Assembly: GCA_002360635.1 (NCBI GenBank)
Contig: DEQW01000002.1
Coordinates: 186,001 to 250,000, forward strand
Source: Flavobacteriaceae bacterium UBA3356
Lineage (GTDB): Bacteria > Bacteroidota > Bacteroidia > Flavobacteriales > Flavobacteriaceae
Length of the DNA: 64,000 nucleotides
Direction: 5' to 3'
Part shown: one piece after another, positions 17,729-26,529 of the stretch
Position numbering within the stretch: the first letter of the stretch is position 1
Layout of the letters: the number at the start of each line of letters is the position of its first letter
The notes under the pieces: model-generated
Told to the model about the DNA's origin: nothing
The model's input: only the letters and a program-made list of their open reading frames with translations
Database searches by the model: none
Made by a program: the position numbers and the translations under genes

Positions 17729-18262
17729 ATGAAGAAGAAAAATTTAATACTCGTATTACTGATGTGCTTTAGCTTAACACTTTTTGCACAAAATGACAAA
17801 GACCGTGAAGTAATAAATGATGCTGAAAAAGCGAAAGAAGCATTTATTACTAAGAATAAATCAATGGCGAAATATTTCGCTGATGCTGATGCATACGTAA
17901 TCTTCCCAAATGTAGGGGAAGGTGCCTTTATAGTTGGCGGTGCTTCTGGTAATGGTGCTGTTTATGAAAACGGACAACTTATTGGAATGGCAAAAATGAA
18001 AAAAGTAGATGTAGGCGCCCAAATAGGTGGTGAAGCCTACAGAGAAGCTATTTTATTTAATAGTGAAGAATCTTTGCAACGTTTTAAAGACGACGATTTT
18101 GAACTTTCAGCCAAAGTTTCAGCTGTATTGGTTAAAGATGGGGCTTCCTTAAACGCCGATTATAGAAACGGTGTTGCCGTGTTTACTATGCCAAAAGCTG
18201 GATTAAGCTTAGAAGCATCTGTTGGCGGACAAAATTTTGAATTTATTCCGTTTGAAAAATAA
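17729..18262 (+). CDS. Exported SYLF/Ysc84-type lipid-binding protein
   Basis: A 177-residue protein with a signal peptide (1-21, ending LFAQ) and a SYLF (Ysc84) domain: AYVIFPNVGEGAFIVGGASG (about 52-71), then KVDVGAQIGGEAYREAILF and a β-rich end. In eukaryotes the SYLF domain binds phosphoinositides; the bacterial role is unknown, and export suggests envelope lipid binding. It stands alone, with a terminator directly after it. Family assignment is good. Confidence 0.88.
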   Translation: MKKKNLILVLLMCFSLTLFAQNDKDREVINDAEKAKEAFITKNKSMAKYFADADAYVIFPNVGEGAFIVGGASGNGAVYENGQLIGMAKMKKVDVGAQIGGEAYREAILFNSEESLQRFKDDDFELSAKVSAVLVKDGASLNADYRNGVAVFTMPKAGLSLEASVGGQNFEFIPFEK

Positions 18263-18284
18263 ATAGAAATTGACATATTGAAAG

Positions 18285-18315
18285 AACGTCTTGTATTTTT
18301 TACAAGGCGTTTTTT
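18285..18315 (+). terminator. Terminator after the SYLF gene
   Basis: AACGTCTTGTA (18285-18295) pairs with TACAAGGCGTT (18301-18311) over 11 bp with one G-T pair and a five-T loop; a T run follows. It lies 22 bases after the stop and slightly overlaps the 3' end of the convergent GreA-like gene. Confidence 0.75.
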
Positions 18316-18817
18316 ATGTATAAGAAATGCTAAGTATTTTCAACTTTCTAACTTCATTTCCCAATTTAAAATCTACTGTTTCGCCAATTTTCGCACCTGT
18401 AACGGCTTTAGCAATTGGAGCAACAAATGCAATCTTACTTTTTGTTACATCGGCTTCATCAACACCAACTATTGTAAATTGCTGTTTGGTTTTGGTATCT
18501 AAATTTTGAATTTCTATTGTAGCACCAAAACGTACCTCATCTTTAGGTTGCTCTTTAGGGTCAAGAACTCGCGCAGCATGGATACGTTCATTGAGCAATT
18601 TAAGTTTCCCCTCAATAACTGCTAACGTTCGTCTTCGTTCTCGCTCATCGGTAATGGTTAATTCTTTAATTTCAGTTTGCAATCTTTCTCGTTCGTGCAC
18701 TAACTGCTCCATGCCATTTGGCGTAATATAATTTACCACTCCTTCGGGCAGTGCTGCCCGTGGCGGAATCATTGGTGGTTCTTCTTGATCGCCTTCTCTT
18801 ACAAATCCTCTGCTCAT
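18314..18817 (-). CDS. GreA/GreB-family transcription elongation factor
   Basis: A 167-residue protein with an extra N-terminal segment (MSRGFVREGDQEEPP, about 30 residues), a coiled-coil domain (about 35-95, tip ITDERERRRT with the acidic residues needed for RNA polymerase active-site entry) and a C-terminal FKBP-like domain (about 105-167). Gre factors stimulate transcript cleavage in backtracked RNA polymerase. The N-terminal extension separates it from canonical GreA and is typical of a second, GreB-like family member. No specific symbol is assigned for that reason. Confidence 0.9.
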   Translation of the reverse strand: MSRGFVREGDQEEPPMIPPRAALPEGVVNYITPNGMEQLVHERERLQTEIKELTITDERERRRTLAVIEGKLKLLNERIHAARVLDPKEQPKDEVRFGATIEIQNLDTKTKQQFTIVGVDEADVTKSKIAFVAPIAKAVTGAKIGETVDFKLGNEVRKLKILSISYT

Positions 18818-18899
18818 AACAACGCCCGTATTTCGACGCCGCTCAATATAAAATGCGGCGGATATCTTTTAAAATTATACTTGCTTTCTTTTGAATATA

Positions 18900-19361
18900 C
18901 TAAATTTTCAGCTTATTTCGTCCTCGATCATACAAAATAATACTGCCAGCCACAGCGACATTTAAACTTTTTTCTGAAGGAAATTGAATTAAAAAATGTG
19001 CTTTTTCAATCGCTTGGTTGGATAAGCCGTGATCTTCGGCTCCCAATAAATACACACAACGTTTTGGATGCTCAAAGTTTTCTAACTGAACGGCTTTCTC
19101 TGTTTTTTCAACCCCAACAATACGGCAGCCTTTTGGTAAGTGTTTATAAAAATCTTCAAAGGTTTCATAATGAAAATACGGAAGTGATTTTACGGCATTA
19201 TGCGTATCACTCGATTGATTTGCATAACGATTACCGATCGTAAAAATAAAACTAGCCCTCATATTTTGGGCGGTTCGCCAAAGCACACCAAGATTTTCAG
19301 GTGTTTTACCGTTTTGGATTCCTATGCCGAAGAATTCTGTAGTGAAATTATTGGGTTGCAT
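18900..19361 (-). CDS. TrmH/SpoU-family RNA methyltransferase
   Basis: A 153-residue SPOUT-class protein. Visible motifs are NLGVLWRTAQNM (motif 1, near residue 23), YLLGAEDHGLSNQAIE (motif 2, about 109) and SLNVAVAGSIILYD (motif 3, about 133), which build the knotted SAM site. The short length means it is a bare catalytic domain without an RNA-binding extension. The target (2'-O-methylation of tRNA or rRNA) cannot be decided from sequence. It is transcribed independently of the PAP2 gene upstream. Confidence 0.9.
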   Translation of the reverse strand: MQPNNFTTEFFGIGIQNGKTPENLGVLWRTAQNMRASFIFTIGNRYANQSSDTHNAVKSLPYFHYETFEDFYKHLPKGCRIVGVEKTEKAVQLENFEHPKRCVYLLGAEDHGLSNQAIEKAHFLIQFPSEKSLNVAVAGSIILYDRGRNKLKI

Positions 19362-19407
19362 GATTTTAATTTAAAGGAAAGAATATAAGCAACTTTTTTA
19401 ATCTATT

Positions 19408-20283
19408 TTAGAATGTTCCTCTTAAACCTACGGTGCCAGCTCCTAGTTGAAAACGCCAAGAAATTTTATTCTTTTTTTCTTTTAACAACTCGGCATCAGA
19501 CTTCATATTTTCATCTAGGTATTTATCGACAGCATCTACCACCACGACGGTAAGAGCGGTACTTAGCGCTACATCGGTTAACCAATGAGCGCCAGCCCAT
19601 AGCCTAGAAACAGGAGACACCATTCCTACCCCTATAAGCCCAGCTTTTACCCAAACATTGTCAAACTGTTTTGATAAAGAGTAAAATGTAGTAAAAGAAA
19701 GTATTGTATGCCCAGAAGGAAAAGAGTGATACCCACCTTCTTTACTAAATGGCTTAAAAGTAAACTTACCTCCTGTAGAAGGTCTGGCTCGACCTACAGC
19801 TGTTTTTGAAATGGTTTGAACCAAACCTGCTGCACTAGCTGCTGTTATCATCAAGATTCCTGTCCTTCTTAACTTTTCACTTTTTGTAAATAAACCTACC
19901 AAGTATAGCCCGCCGTTAATTCCATAGTTATTTTGGGGACTACCAAAGTAAAAACCAAAATCTTGTATTAAATCCGGTATGTCCTCTCCTTGTTTATTAA
20001 AAAATCTATTAGTATTGTCGTCTATAAGGTTTAACCCTACTGTACCCACTACAATACCAGCTGCAATAGCAAAATCATCTTTTTCCCATTGCAAGGGCCT
20101 CGAATACACATACTTGAAACCACCCCAAGCTAAAGAAGCATCATTTTTTACAAGATCCCAGGTTTTTATTTTATCCTTTTTAGGAGCGATATTTTCATTT
20201 TGATGGACAAGAGTATCATGTTGTGCACTTACTATTATTGGTATTAAAAAAATAGAAGATAGCGCTAAGAGGAGTTTTTTCAT
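19408..20283 (-). CDS. PAP2-family membrane phosphatase
   Basis: A 291-residue protein with a signal peptide (1-20, ending VSAQ) and a PAP2 domain. All three phosphatase motifs are present: KTAVGRARPS, FPSGHTILSF and SRLWAGAHWLTDV. Such enzymes dephosphorylate lipid phosphates (undecaprenyl pyrophosphate, phosphatidic acid or lipid A phosphates) on the periplasmic side. The signal peptide and few helices point to a periplasmic or outer-membrane-associated type. The substrate is not determinable here. Confidence 0.92.
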   Translation of the reverse strand: MKKLLLALSSIFLIPIIVSAQHDTLVHQNENIAPKKDKIKTWDLVKNDASLAWGGFKYVYSRPLQWEKDDFAIAAGIVVGTVGLNLIDDNTNRFFNKQGEDIPDLIQDFGFYFGSPQNNYGINGGLYLVGLFTKSEKLRRTGILMITAASAAGLVQTISKTAVGRARPSTGGKFTFKPFSKEGGYHSFPSGHTILSFTTFYSLSKQFDNVWVKAGLIGVGMVSPVSRLWAGAHWLTDVALSTALTVVVVDAVDKYLDENMKSDAELLKEKKNKISWRFQLGAGTVGLRGTF

Positions 20284-20378
20284 TTAAATTTTAGTTGAAA
20301 ATAGAGCTGTTTATGAAGTAAAACATATCTCAATAACCTTAGAAGAAGCAGAATACGCTCCCTAAGCATTTTTTTTTG

Positions 20379-20386
20379 CAAATTTA
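20379..20386 (-). promoter_or_regulatory. Possible -7 box of the PAP2 gene
   Basis: TAAATTTG on the minus strand matches TAnnTTTG, about 95 bases before the start codon. No -33 element was seen and the leader would be long, so support is weak. Confidence 0.28.
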
Positions 20387-20417
20387 ATTGAAAAATATAG
20401 GTTTAGCAATGTGATAA

Positions 20418-20987
20418 CTACACAATACCTTGAAGCAATACTGAAACCATATCTCTTTTTAAAACGTTTACATCGAGTTTTCCCCTTTTTTCATACCATA
20501 AATACAAAGTTCGTAAGGTAGAAAGTATTGAAAATAATATCACTTCAGGATGTCTTGCTTCAATTTCATTGGCTTTAATACCTTCCTTAATAACAATTCG
20601 AACATTTTGCTCATAATCATCACGCATGTTCACAAACTGCTGTAAGTCGTCTTCTTTTAAATGCATCCAATCATTATTTAATGCTGGCAACGCTTCAGAA
20701 TACGTAACAGTAATATCAATATGGAATTCAATGATTTTTTCAATTTTCTCTACTGATGTCCCCTTACTCGAAACAACTTGCTCCATACCATTTGTAAACT
20801 CTCGAGCCACCGTCAATATTAAGGTTGAAAGAATCTCTTGCTTTCCCGAAATATGATTGTATAGGCTAGAAGCCTTTATCCCCATAGCCTGTGCAATGTC
20901 GCGCATAGACACCGCATTGTATCCTTTTTCTTTAAAAAGACGGGATGCTGTGGTTATTATTTCGGTTTTTCGGGAAGCCGGTTTCAT
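20418..20987 (-). CDS. TetR/AcrR-family regulator
   Basis: The start is taken at ATG 20987 (MKPASRKTEII); an alternative ATG lies four codons upstream at 20999. The 189-residue product has the TetR helix-turn-helix (ASRLFKEKGYNAVSMRDIAQ, then MGIKASSLYNH) and an all-helical ligand domain. It is divergent from the aromatic amino acid hydroxylase gene, whose start is 103 bases away, so that gene is a reasonable target. No ligand can be inferred. Confidence 0.92.
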   Translation of the reverse strand: MKPASRKTEIITTASRLFKEKGYNAVSMRDIAQAMGIKASSLYNHISGKQEILSTLILTVAREFTNGMEQVVSSKGTSVEKIEKIIEFHIDITVTYSEALPALNNDWMHLKEDDLQQFVNMRDDYEQNVRIVIKEGIKANEIEARHPEVILFSILSTLRTLYLWYEKRGKLDVNVLKRDMVSVLLQGIV

Positions 20988-21076
20988 AGTATTCTGCAAG
21001 ATACAGTTTTTACAAACTCATTCATAAATCTGTTATAAGGTATTATTAATTACGACCTAAGTAATTCTAATTTCAT

Positions 21077-21084
21077 TATTTTTG
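21077..21084 (+). promoter_or_regulatory. Predicted -7 box very close to the hydroxylase start
   Basis: TATTTTTG is a perfect TAnnTTTG match ending 6 bases before the ATG at 21091. If used, the transcript would have almost no leader. No -33 element was found. It argues against using the TTG at 21082. Confidence 0.4.
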
Positions 21085-21090
21085 ACCCCT

Positions 21091-22878
21091 ATGAAAGAGC
21101 GCATTGAAACAAACGAGTTACTAGACAGGTTACCACCGCATTTAAAGCAGTACATAAAACCTCAGGATTACGATCAATATACACCAATAAACCAAGCAGT
21201 TTGGCGGTATGTAATGCGCAAAAACGTAGATTATTTAAGCCAAGTGGCGCACGAAAGTTATTTGGACGGCCTTAGAAAAACAGGTATCTCAATAGATACT
21301 ATTCCTTCTATGTACGGAATGAACCGTATTTTAAAAGAAATTGGCTGGGCAGCCGTTGCGGTTGATGGCTTTATTCCTCCTAATGCGTTTATGGAGTTTC
21401 AGGCGTATAAAGTTTTGGTGATTGCCAGCGATATTCGTCAACTTGAAAATATTGAATATACGCCTGCACCAGATATTATCCACGAAGGTGCTGGACATGC
21501 ACCCATAATTGCCAGTCCCGATTATGCAGAATACCTGCGTCGTTTTGGTGAAATTGGCGCGAAGGCTATTTCCAGTGCGCACGATATGGAAATGTATGAA
21601 GCTGTACGGGAACTTTCTATTTTAAAAGAAGCGGATGGTATTTCAGATACTATAATCCAAAATGCCGAAGAACGAGTAGAAGAGCTTCAACATAAAAAAG
21701 TGGAACCCTCTGAAATTTCACTTATTCGAAATTTACATTGGTGGACCGTTGAGTACGGACTGGTTGGCACTGTTGAAAAACCTAAAATTTATGGTGCTGG
21801 CTTGCTTTCTTCTATTGGGGAAAGTACGTGGTGTATGAAAGATGAAGTAAAGAAAATACCGTATTCCATCGATGCAGCTTACCAAGAATTTGATATCACC
21901 AAACCGCAACCACAATTGTATGTAACCCCAGATTTTGCATACTTACAAGAGGTTTTGGAAGAATTTGCAAATACAATGGCAGTTAGAAAAGGTGGTTGGC
22001 GTGGATTGAATAAATTGATAAACTCCAAACAATTAGGCACCATTGAATTGAGTACCGGTTTGCAGGTAAGTGGTCATTTTTCCCGAATGATTCAAAATGA
22101 AGACAATGAAGTGGTTTATTTTGAAACCGAAGGCGAAACTGCGCTCGCATACCGTGAAAAAGAAGTAATTGGCCACGGAATTAGCCGACATACCAACGGT
22201 TTTAGATCACCACTGGGGAAACTTAAAAAAATAAATCTCGCCATCGAAAATATGGGGCCTCGCGACTTACAGGCTTATAATTTTTACGATGGTAAGCCTA
22301 TTGCTTTCGAGTTTGAAAGTGGAATAACCGTTGAAGGTTTAAACGTTACCGGGATGCGAAACCTTCGTGGCGAATTAATGCTCATCCAATTTACAAACTG
22401 TACGGTTACCTATAAAGATGAAGTTTTGTTTACCCCAGAAATGGGTGATTTTGATATGGCCGTAGGAAAAGAAATTGTTTCCGCTTTTGCAGGGGCAGCC
22501 GATTATCTGTCCTTTCCCATATCGCTTCATAAATTGAGCGAAACGAAAACCAACCGATCTAACCTTTCTGAAAAAGAAATCAAGCTGAACGATTTGTACA
22601 AACAAGTACGTTTACTTCGGAATAATGAAGAGAACAAATCGTTTGAAGAAAAGCTACCTGGGTTAAAAACTATTTTTGAGACTATTGAAAAGGAGTTTAC
22701 AAAAGACTGGTTGCTTCCTTTAGAGATATATGAATTGATTGCGCTGGAAGATATACCTCTTTCAGAAAAAGTGCTGAAACATCTTTTAGCACTTAAAAAA
22801 GAACGCCTAAAAGTTGCCCATCTAATTAACGACGGACTATTTTTGGTAGAAAAAAGCACAAATCAAGTAAGTAATTAA
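21091..22878 (+). CDS. phhA: Aromatic amino acid hydroxylase with long C-terminal extension
   Basis: A 595-residue protein from ATG 21091. The iron-binding triad of pterin-dependent hydroxylases is intact: PDIIHEGAGHAP supplies His131 and His136, and WTVEYGL supplies Glu221. The family uses tetrahydrobiopterin, iron and O2, most often to convert phenylalanine to tyrosine. Bacterial enzymes are usually near 270-300 residues, so roughly the last 280 residues form an extra part: a β-rich region (about 310-440) and a helical end (about 490-590). Substrate (Phe, Tyr or Trp) is not certain. A rhodanese gene follows after 3 bases; a TetR gene is divergent. Confidence 0.88.
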   Translation: MKERIETNELLDRLPPHLKQYIKPQDYDQYTPINQAVWRYVMRKNVDYLSQVAHESYLDGLRKTGISIDTIPSMYGMNRILKEIGWAAVAVDGFIPPNAFMEFQAYKVLVIASDIRQLENIEYTPAPDIIHEGAGHAPIIASPDYAEYLRRFGEIGAKAISSAHDMEMYEAVRELSILKEADGISDTIIQNAEERVEELQHKKVEPSEISLIRNLHWWTVEYGLVGTVEKPKIYGAGLLSSIGESTWCMKDEVKKIPYSIDAAYQEFDITKPQPQLYVTPDFAYLQEVLEEFANTMAVRKGGWRGLNKLINSKQLGTIELSTGLQVSGHFSRMIQNEDNEVVYFETEGETALAYREKEVIGHGISRHTNGFRSPLGKLKKINLAIENMGPRDLQAYNFYDGKPIAFEFESGITVEGLNVTGMRNLRGELMLIQFTNCTVTYKDEVLFTPEMGDFDMAVGKEIVSAFAGAADYLSFPISLHKLSETKTNRSNLSEKEIKLNDLYKQVRLLRNNEENKSFEEKLPGLKTIFETIEKEFTKDWLLPLEIYELIALEDIPLSEKVLKHLLALKKERLKVAHLINDGLFLVEKSTNQVSN

Positions 22879-22881
22879 CAT

Positions 22882-23187
22882 ATGGGATTATTAGATTTTT
22901 TATTCGGAAACAACACTAAGAAAATTCAAGATTTTAAAAATCGCGATGCCGTAATATTGGACGTTCGTACTCGGAAAGAGTATGATGCTGGAGCCATTTC
23001 TGGCTCGAAACATATTCCGTTGAACGAAATAAACACTAAAATTTCAGAAATTAAACAATGGAATAAACCCGTAATTACTTGTTGTGCCAGTGGTGTTCGC
23101 AGTGGCAATGCTGCTAAAATATTAACCAACAACAATATTGAGGTGGTTAATGGTGGCGGATGGAAATCATTGCAAAAGAAATTATAA
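22882..23187 (+). CDS. Single-domain rhodanese
   Basis: A 101-residue protein consisting of one rhodanese fold, with the active loop TCCASGVRSG; the catalytic cysteine is Cys68, the second of the pair. Such proteins carry sulfur as persulfide. No signal peptide is evident, so it is cytoplasmic. It starts 3 bases after the hydroxylase stop and is almost certainly co-transcribed with it. Its last 6 bases overlap the end of the convergent DUF4230 gene. The acceptor of the sulfur is unknown. Confidence 0.93.
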   Translation: MGLLDFLFGNNTKKIQDFKNRDAVILDVRTRKEYDAGAISGSKHIPLNEINTKISEIKQWNKPVITCCASGVRSGNAAKILTNNNIEVVNGGGWKSLQKKL

Positions 23188-23796
23188 CTTTATTCTTTCT
23201 AGATCTGCCTCACTTTCAACTGGCTGATTTTGATATTGAAGTGTCCATCCCATAGAGTTGGTGAGAATATAGATTTTTTGTAATTCAGAAATCAACCTGT
23301 TTTCGGCATTAGTAACCAATTCAGATGCTTCTATTTTTTTTCGAAGGGATGTTTCTACTTTCTTTTTTATTTTATTATAATCTTCCGCTTTAAATTGGTT
23401 TAGGTAATCTTGTTGCACATCGTAATACTCAATATTTGGGTTGATGTTCAATTCTGGTTCTGGAATATAGGTTATGGTAACCATTTTAGTTTCTTTGTTT
23501 ACTTCCGTTTTAATTTTGCTAAGATCATACGCAATGGTTGCTTTTGCATTCACGACGATGAGGGCTTTTTTTCGAGCTGAAAAAACATCTAAATAGAATT
23601 TTTTCCAATCTTCGTAGGTAAAAACTTGGGCGTAACTTCCTTCGGTGACAATCAGTTTTCCTACATTTTTAAGTTCTTTTTGTATGAGTGCCGTATTGGC
23701 TTCCAATTGTTCTTTTTGGTCCTTATTGTGTTCGCAGTACCGTAGTCCAAACACGATGAAAAGCACTATAACAGCACCGAGAAGCATCTTTCGCAT
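23182..23796 (-). CDS. DUF4230 family membrane-anchored protein
   Basis: A 204-residue protein with one N-terminal membrane helix (about 4-20, MLLGAVIVLFIVFGLRYC) and an extracytoplasmic domain of the DUF4230 type (KLIVTEGSYAQVFTYEDW, KALIVVNAKATIAYDLSKI, a long helix near 140-180). DUF4230 proteins are common in Bacteroidota and Firmicutes and have no known function. It is transcribed alone and converges on the rhodanese gene with a 6-base overlap. The family call is from recognisable sequence pattern. Confidence 0.82.
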   Translation of the reverse strand: MRKMLLGAVIVLFIVFGLRYCEHNKDQKEQLEANTALIQKELKNVGKLIVTEGSYAQVFTYEDWKKFYLDVFSARKKALIVVNAKATIAYDLSKIKTEVNKETKMVTITYIPEPELNINPNIEYYDVQQDYLNQFKAEDYNKIKKKVETSLRKKIEASELVTNAENRLISELQKIYILTNSMGWTLQYQNQPVESEADLERIKL

Positions 23797-23924
23797 AACT
23801 GATTTTTCACTAAAGATACGGATTTATAAAGCGTCTTTATGGACTACGTAGAAATACGTAAATTTATGTAAGAATTATGCTACAAGGTGGTTTTTATGTA
23901 TCTTTCGATCAAATTAATTCACAA

Positions 23925-24305
23925 ATGGGATTTTTTTCAACTAACCAACAGGATAAATCCACTAAGGCAGCAAGACAACTGGCACAAAATGCCAATGAGA
24001 CCAGCAATGAGATAGATACCATCTTATCTAGGTTTTTAAATAATCAAGAAAAGTTTGATGCCCTAAGTGACGAACTACTTGAATTAGCTAAAAAAATTAA
24101 AGAAAAACTTTCAGAAAGTGAAAGCGGAGAACTCTTTTCCATCGCAGAAACTGTTTATGATCTTCAGGAAGAATATTTAAATACCTTCCGTGTAATTGCT
24201 AGTTTACAAGAAAAACAAAACATACGTACTGAAGAAATAGACAAAAAATATTTGAAGATAGCCAAAAAAGCCAGTCAAAAATATACCGAGGCTCGAAGCC
24301 TTTAA
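23925..24305 (+). CDS. Small coiled-coil protein of unknown function
   Basis: The preferred start is ATG 23925 (MGFFSTNQQDKST), giving 126 residues; an upstream ATG at 23877 would add 16 residues of little coding character. The protein is almost entirely helical and rich in Glu, Lys and Gln with heptad-like spacing (about 20-120), no membrane segment and no cysteine. I do not recognise a family. Its neighbours (a secreted protein gene and a nucleoside kinase gene) give no functional hint. Confidence 0.65.
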   Translation: MGFFSTNQQDKSTKAARQLAQNANETSNEIDTILSRFLNNQEKFDALSDELLELAKKIKEKLSESESGELFSIAETVYDLQEEYLNTFRVIASLQEKQNIRTEEIDKKYLKIAKKASQKYTEARSL

Positions 24306-24352
24306 AGTAAAGCACACAATATATAGCACGCTTTTTGTATCTTGAACTTCCT

Positions 24353-25150
24353 ATGAAAGCCGTGTATCTATTTTTTTTATTACTTACACCAGTTTTACTG
24401 GCACAACAAATTGAATCTATTTCAAAAGCACCTTTGAAAGCAGATAAATTTATTGGTATTGATGCCTTTGAAAATGTCTATTTCACCAATAATATGGAAT
24501 TGCACAAAACTGGCGTAGATGGTGATTTTGTATTTAATGATCTTCAGTTAGGGCCTATCACATCGGTAGACATAATTAATCCGTTAAATGTTGTTCTGTT
24601 TTACGAAGACACCAACACCGTTGTTTTGGTAGATAATAACTTAAACGAAATAGAGCGCATCAATTTCAACAACCTTCCCCAGTTTTTAAATATTAATACG
24701 GCAACCAATGCCGGCAATAATAGGCTTTGGGTTTTTAATGTAGACACCCAGCAATTAGAATTGTTCAACTACCGGTCTTTAAACAATTCGGTGGTTTCAC
24801 AACCTTTTTCGGGCACATTGGTTTCACAAACCAGTAACTTTAATTATTGCTACCTACTTACCGAAAATAAAATACGGGTTTTTAATGTCTATGGAAGTTT
24901 ACTTTCTGAAATAGCTTTGGAAGGTTATAAAAAAGTAATTCAGCAAGATGAAAAAGTAATGGGTGTAAAGGGAAATTCGCTATATTATTTAGCTGAAATA
25001 AGTGAAGGAATAACCAAGAAATATCCTGAAGCTATAAAAATACCATTGCCCGAATTAACCATAAAAGACTTGTCCCTTACGCAGGAATTCCTGTATATTT
25101 ATGACGGAGAAAACATCCATATCTTAAAACTAACCGAACCTAAGAAATAA
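24353..25150 (+). CDS. Exported β-propeller-like protein of unknown function
   Basis: The start is ATG 24353 (MKAVYLFFLLLTPVLLAQ), which opens a signal peptide; the TTG at 24335 is not needed. The 265-residue product is β-rich, with recurring short units of the type 'fdaFENVYFTNN', 'NRLWVFNVDTQQLELFNY' and 'YLYIYDGENIHIL', which resemble blades of a propeller. No catalytic residues or sorting domain are seen. It is followed after 5 bases by the nucleoside kinase gene, implying a shared transcript, although the functions seem unrelated. Confidence 0.75.
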   Translation: MKAVYLFFLLLTPVLLAQQIESISKAPLKADKFIGIDAFENVYFTNNMELHKTGVDGDFVFNDLQLGPITSVDIINPLNVVLFYEDTNTVVLVDNNLNEIERINFNNLPQFLNINTATNAGNNRLWVFNVDTQQLELFNYRSLNNSVVSQPFSGTLVSQTSNFNYCYLLTENKIRVFNVYGSLLSEIALEGYKKVIQQDEKVMGVKGNSLYYLAEISEGITKKYPEAIKIPLPELTIKDLSLTQEFLYIYDGENIHILKLTEPKK

Positions 25151-25155
25151 ATAGT

Positions 25156-25770
25156 ATGCACGTAGCAATTGCAGGAAATATTGGCTCTGGAAAAACAACT
25201 TTAACCCGCTTACTGGCCAAACACTATAAATGGAGACCACAGTTTGAAGATGTAGAAGACAACCCATACTTGGACGATTTTTATAACCAAATGGCACGAT
25301 GGTCTTTCAACCTACAAATTTACTTTTTAAATAGTCGGTTTCGTCAAATTCTCGAAATACGAGAGAAAGGAAAAGATGTTATTCAAGATCGTACTATTTA
25401 TGAGGATGCTTACATTTTTGCCCCTAACCTGCATGCCATGGGATTGATGACCAATCGTGATTTTGAAAACTACCGCTCCTTGTTCGACTTGATGGAAAGT
25501 GTTACTGAGGGACCCGATTTATTGATATATCTTCGCAGTTCTATTCCTAATTTGGTAAACCAAATACACAAACGCGGCCGCGATTACGAAAACTCAATTA
25601 GTATAGATTACTTAAGCCGTTTAAACGAGCGTTACGAAGCCTGGATACACGATTATGACAAAGGAAACCTCATCATCTTAGATGTGGACAACCTTGACTT
25701 TGTAGATGACCCTGAACATTTAGGGGAAGTAATCAGTAAAATTGATGCCGAACTGCACGGTTTGTTTTAG
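25156..25770 (+). CDS. Deoxynucleoside kinase
   Basis: A 204-residue P-loop kinase of the dNK/dGK-dCK family: P-loop GNIGSGKTT (residues 7-15), the substrate-site ED...NPYLDDFY segment, the DRS-like motif QDRTIYEDAYIF (about 77-88) and the lid RGRDYENSI. It phosphorylates deoxynucleosides with ATP for salvage; purine or pyrimidine preference is not clear from sequence. It starts 5 bases after the preceding gene. It complements the nucleoside transporter at 49152 and thyA at 51068 in dNTP supply. Confidence 0.92.
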   Translation: MHVAIAGNIGSGKTTLTRLLAKHYKWRPQFEDVEDNPYLDDFYNQMARWSFNLQIYFLNSRFRQILEIREKGKDVIQDRTIYEDAYIFAPNLHAMGLMTNRDFENYRSLFDLMESVTEGPDLLIYLRSSIPNLVNQIHKRGRDYENSISIDYLSRLNERYEAWIHDYDKGNLIILDVDNLDFVDDPEHLGEVISKIDAELHGLF

Positions 25771-25891
25771 CTCTTTTTCTGATTTTCAATATATTAATTT
25801 TGAATCTTAAATAAGTAAGAATTTTAATGTTAATTTTTTAACGTTTATGTATATTCGCCGCTTATCAAAACTAATTCAAAATTAAATTTTT

Positions 25892-26416
25892 ATGAAATTC
25901 TCAAAATTATTCATTCTTTCCCTTTTAACCTTATCTATCATTTCTTGTAGTAAAGATGATGATTCAAAAGACTCTAATGATACTTCAGCTTCTTTAGTAG
26001 GTACTTGGAAAGCAACTGATTTTTCTTATGAATCTACTAGTAGAACAGAAACACAAGGAACTACTATTGAGTCTGAATCTACCGGAATAGCAAAAGAACT
26101 TGATTTAACTGTTGAGTTCTCTGATGATCCAAAAACATATGAAGTAGATAGTGATTATATTCTAGAAGTTACAACTGAAACTTCTGGTCAAACTATTGTA
26201 CAAGAATATCCAATTCAATATTCCGGATCTGGTACGTGGAATAGAGATGGCGACATACTTACCGTGACTGTAGATAATGAAGAAAATGAAGCTGAAATAA
26301 CTAAATTAACAGCAAGTACATTAATATACGTTTCCACAGAAACTCAGACACAAAATCAATCTGGGGTAACCACTACAGTCGAAATTACAGAAACAGTTAC
26401 ATTTACTAGACAGTAG
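25892..26416 (+). CDS. Lipocalin-like lipoprotein
   Basis: A 174-residue lipoprotein: signal ending SIISCSKDDD (predicted lipidated Cys19), acidic Asp/Ser linker, then a β-barrel-like domain that begins LVGTWKATDFSYES (the GTW motif of lipocalin-like domains) and ends with alternating Thr-rich strands. In Bacteroidota such lipoproteins are numerous and mostly of unknown ligand. TATATTCG about 35 bases upstream is a near match to the -7 box. A terminator follows. It is monocistronic. Confidence 0.82.
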   Translation: MKFSKLFILSLLTLSIISCSKDDDSKDSNDTSASLVGTWKATDFSYESTSRTETQGTTIESESTGIAKELDLTVEFSDDPKTYEVDSDYILEVTTETSGQTIVQEYPIQYSGSGTWNRDGDILTVTVDNEENEAEITKLTASTLIYVSTETQTQNQSGVTTTVEITETVTFTRQ

Positions 26417-26435
26417 TTTAGTATTATTTAACATT

Positions 26436-26469
26436 AAAAAAGACCTGCGTAAAAAAAGGTCTTTTTTTT
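26436..26469 (+). terminator. Terminator after the lipocalin-like lipoprotein gene
   Basis: AAAAAAGACCT (26436-26446) pairs with AGGTCTTTTTT (26457-26467) over 11 bp, ending in a T run. It is 19 bases past the stop codon. Confidence 0.85.
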
Positions 26470-26529
26470 AAACTTAACATTTCGCTCACACAAAAGATGT
26501 AGCAATATGTTTATTTTGCCGTAACTACT

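Noticed and set aside
21082..21090. TTG as start of the aromatic hydroxylase
   Set aside because: It lies inside the predicted -7 box, and an ATG three codons downstream is available.
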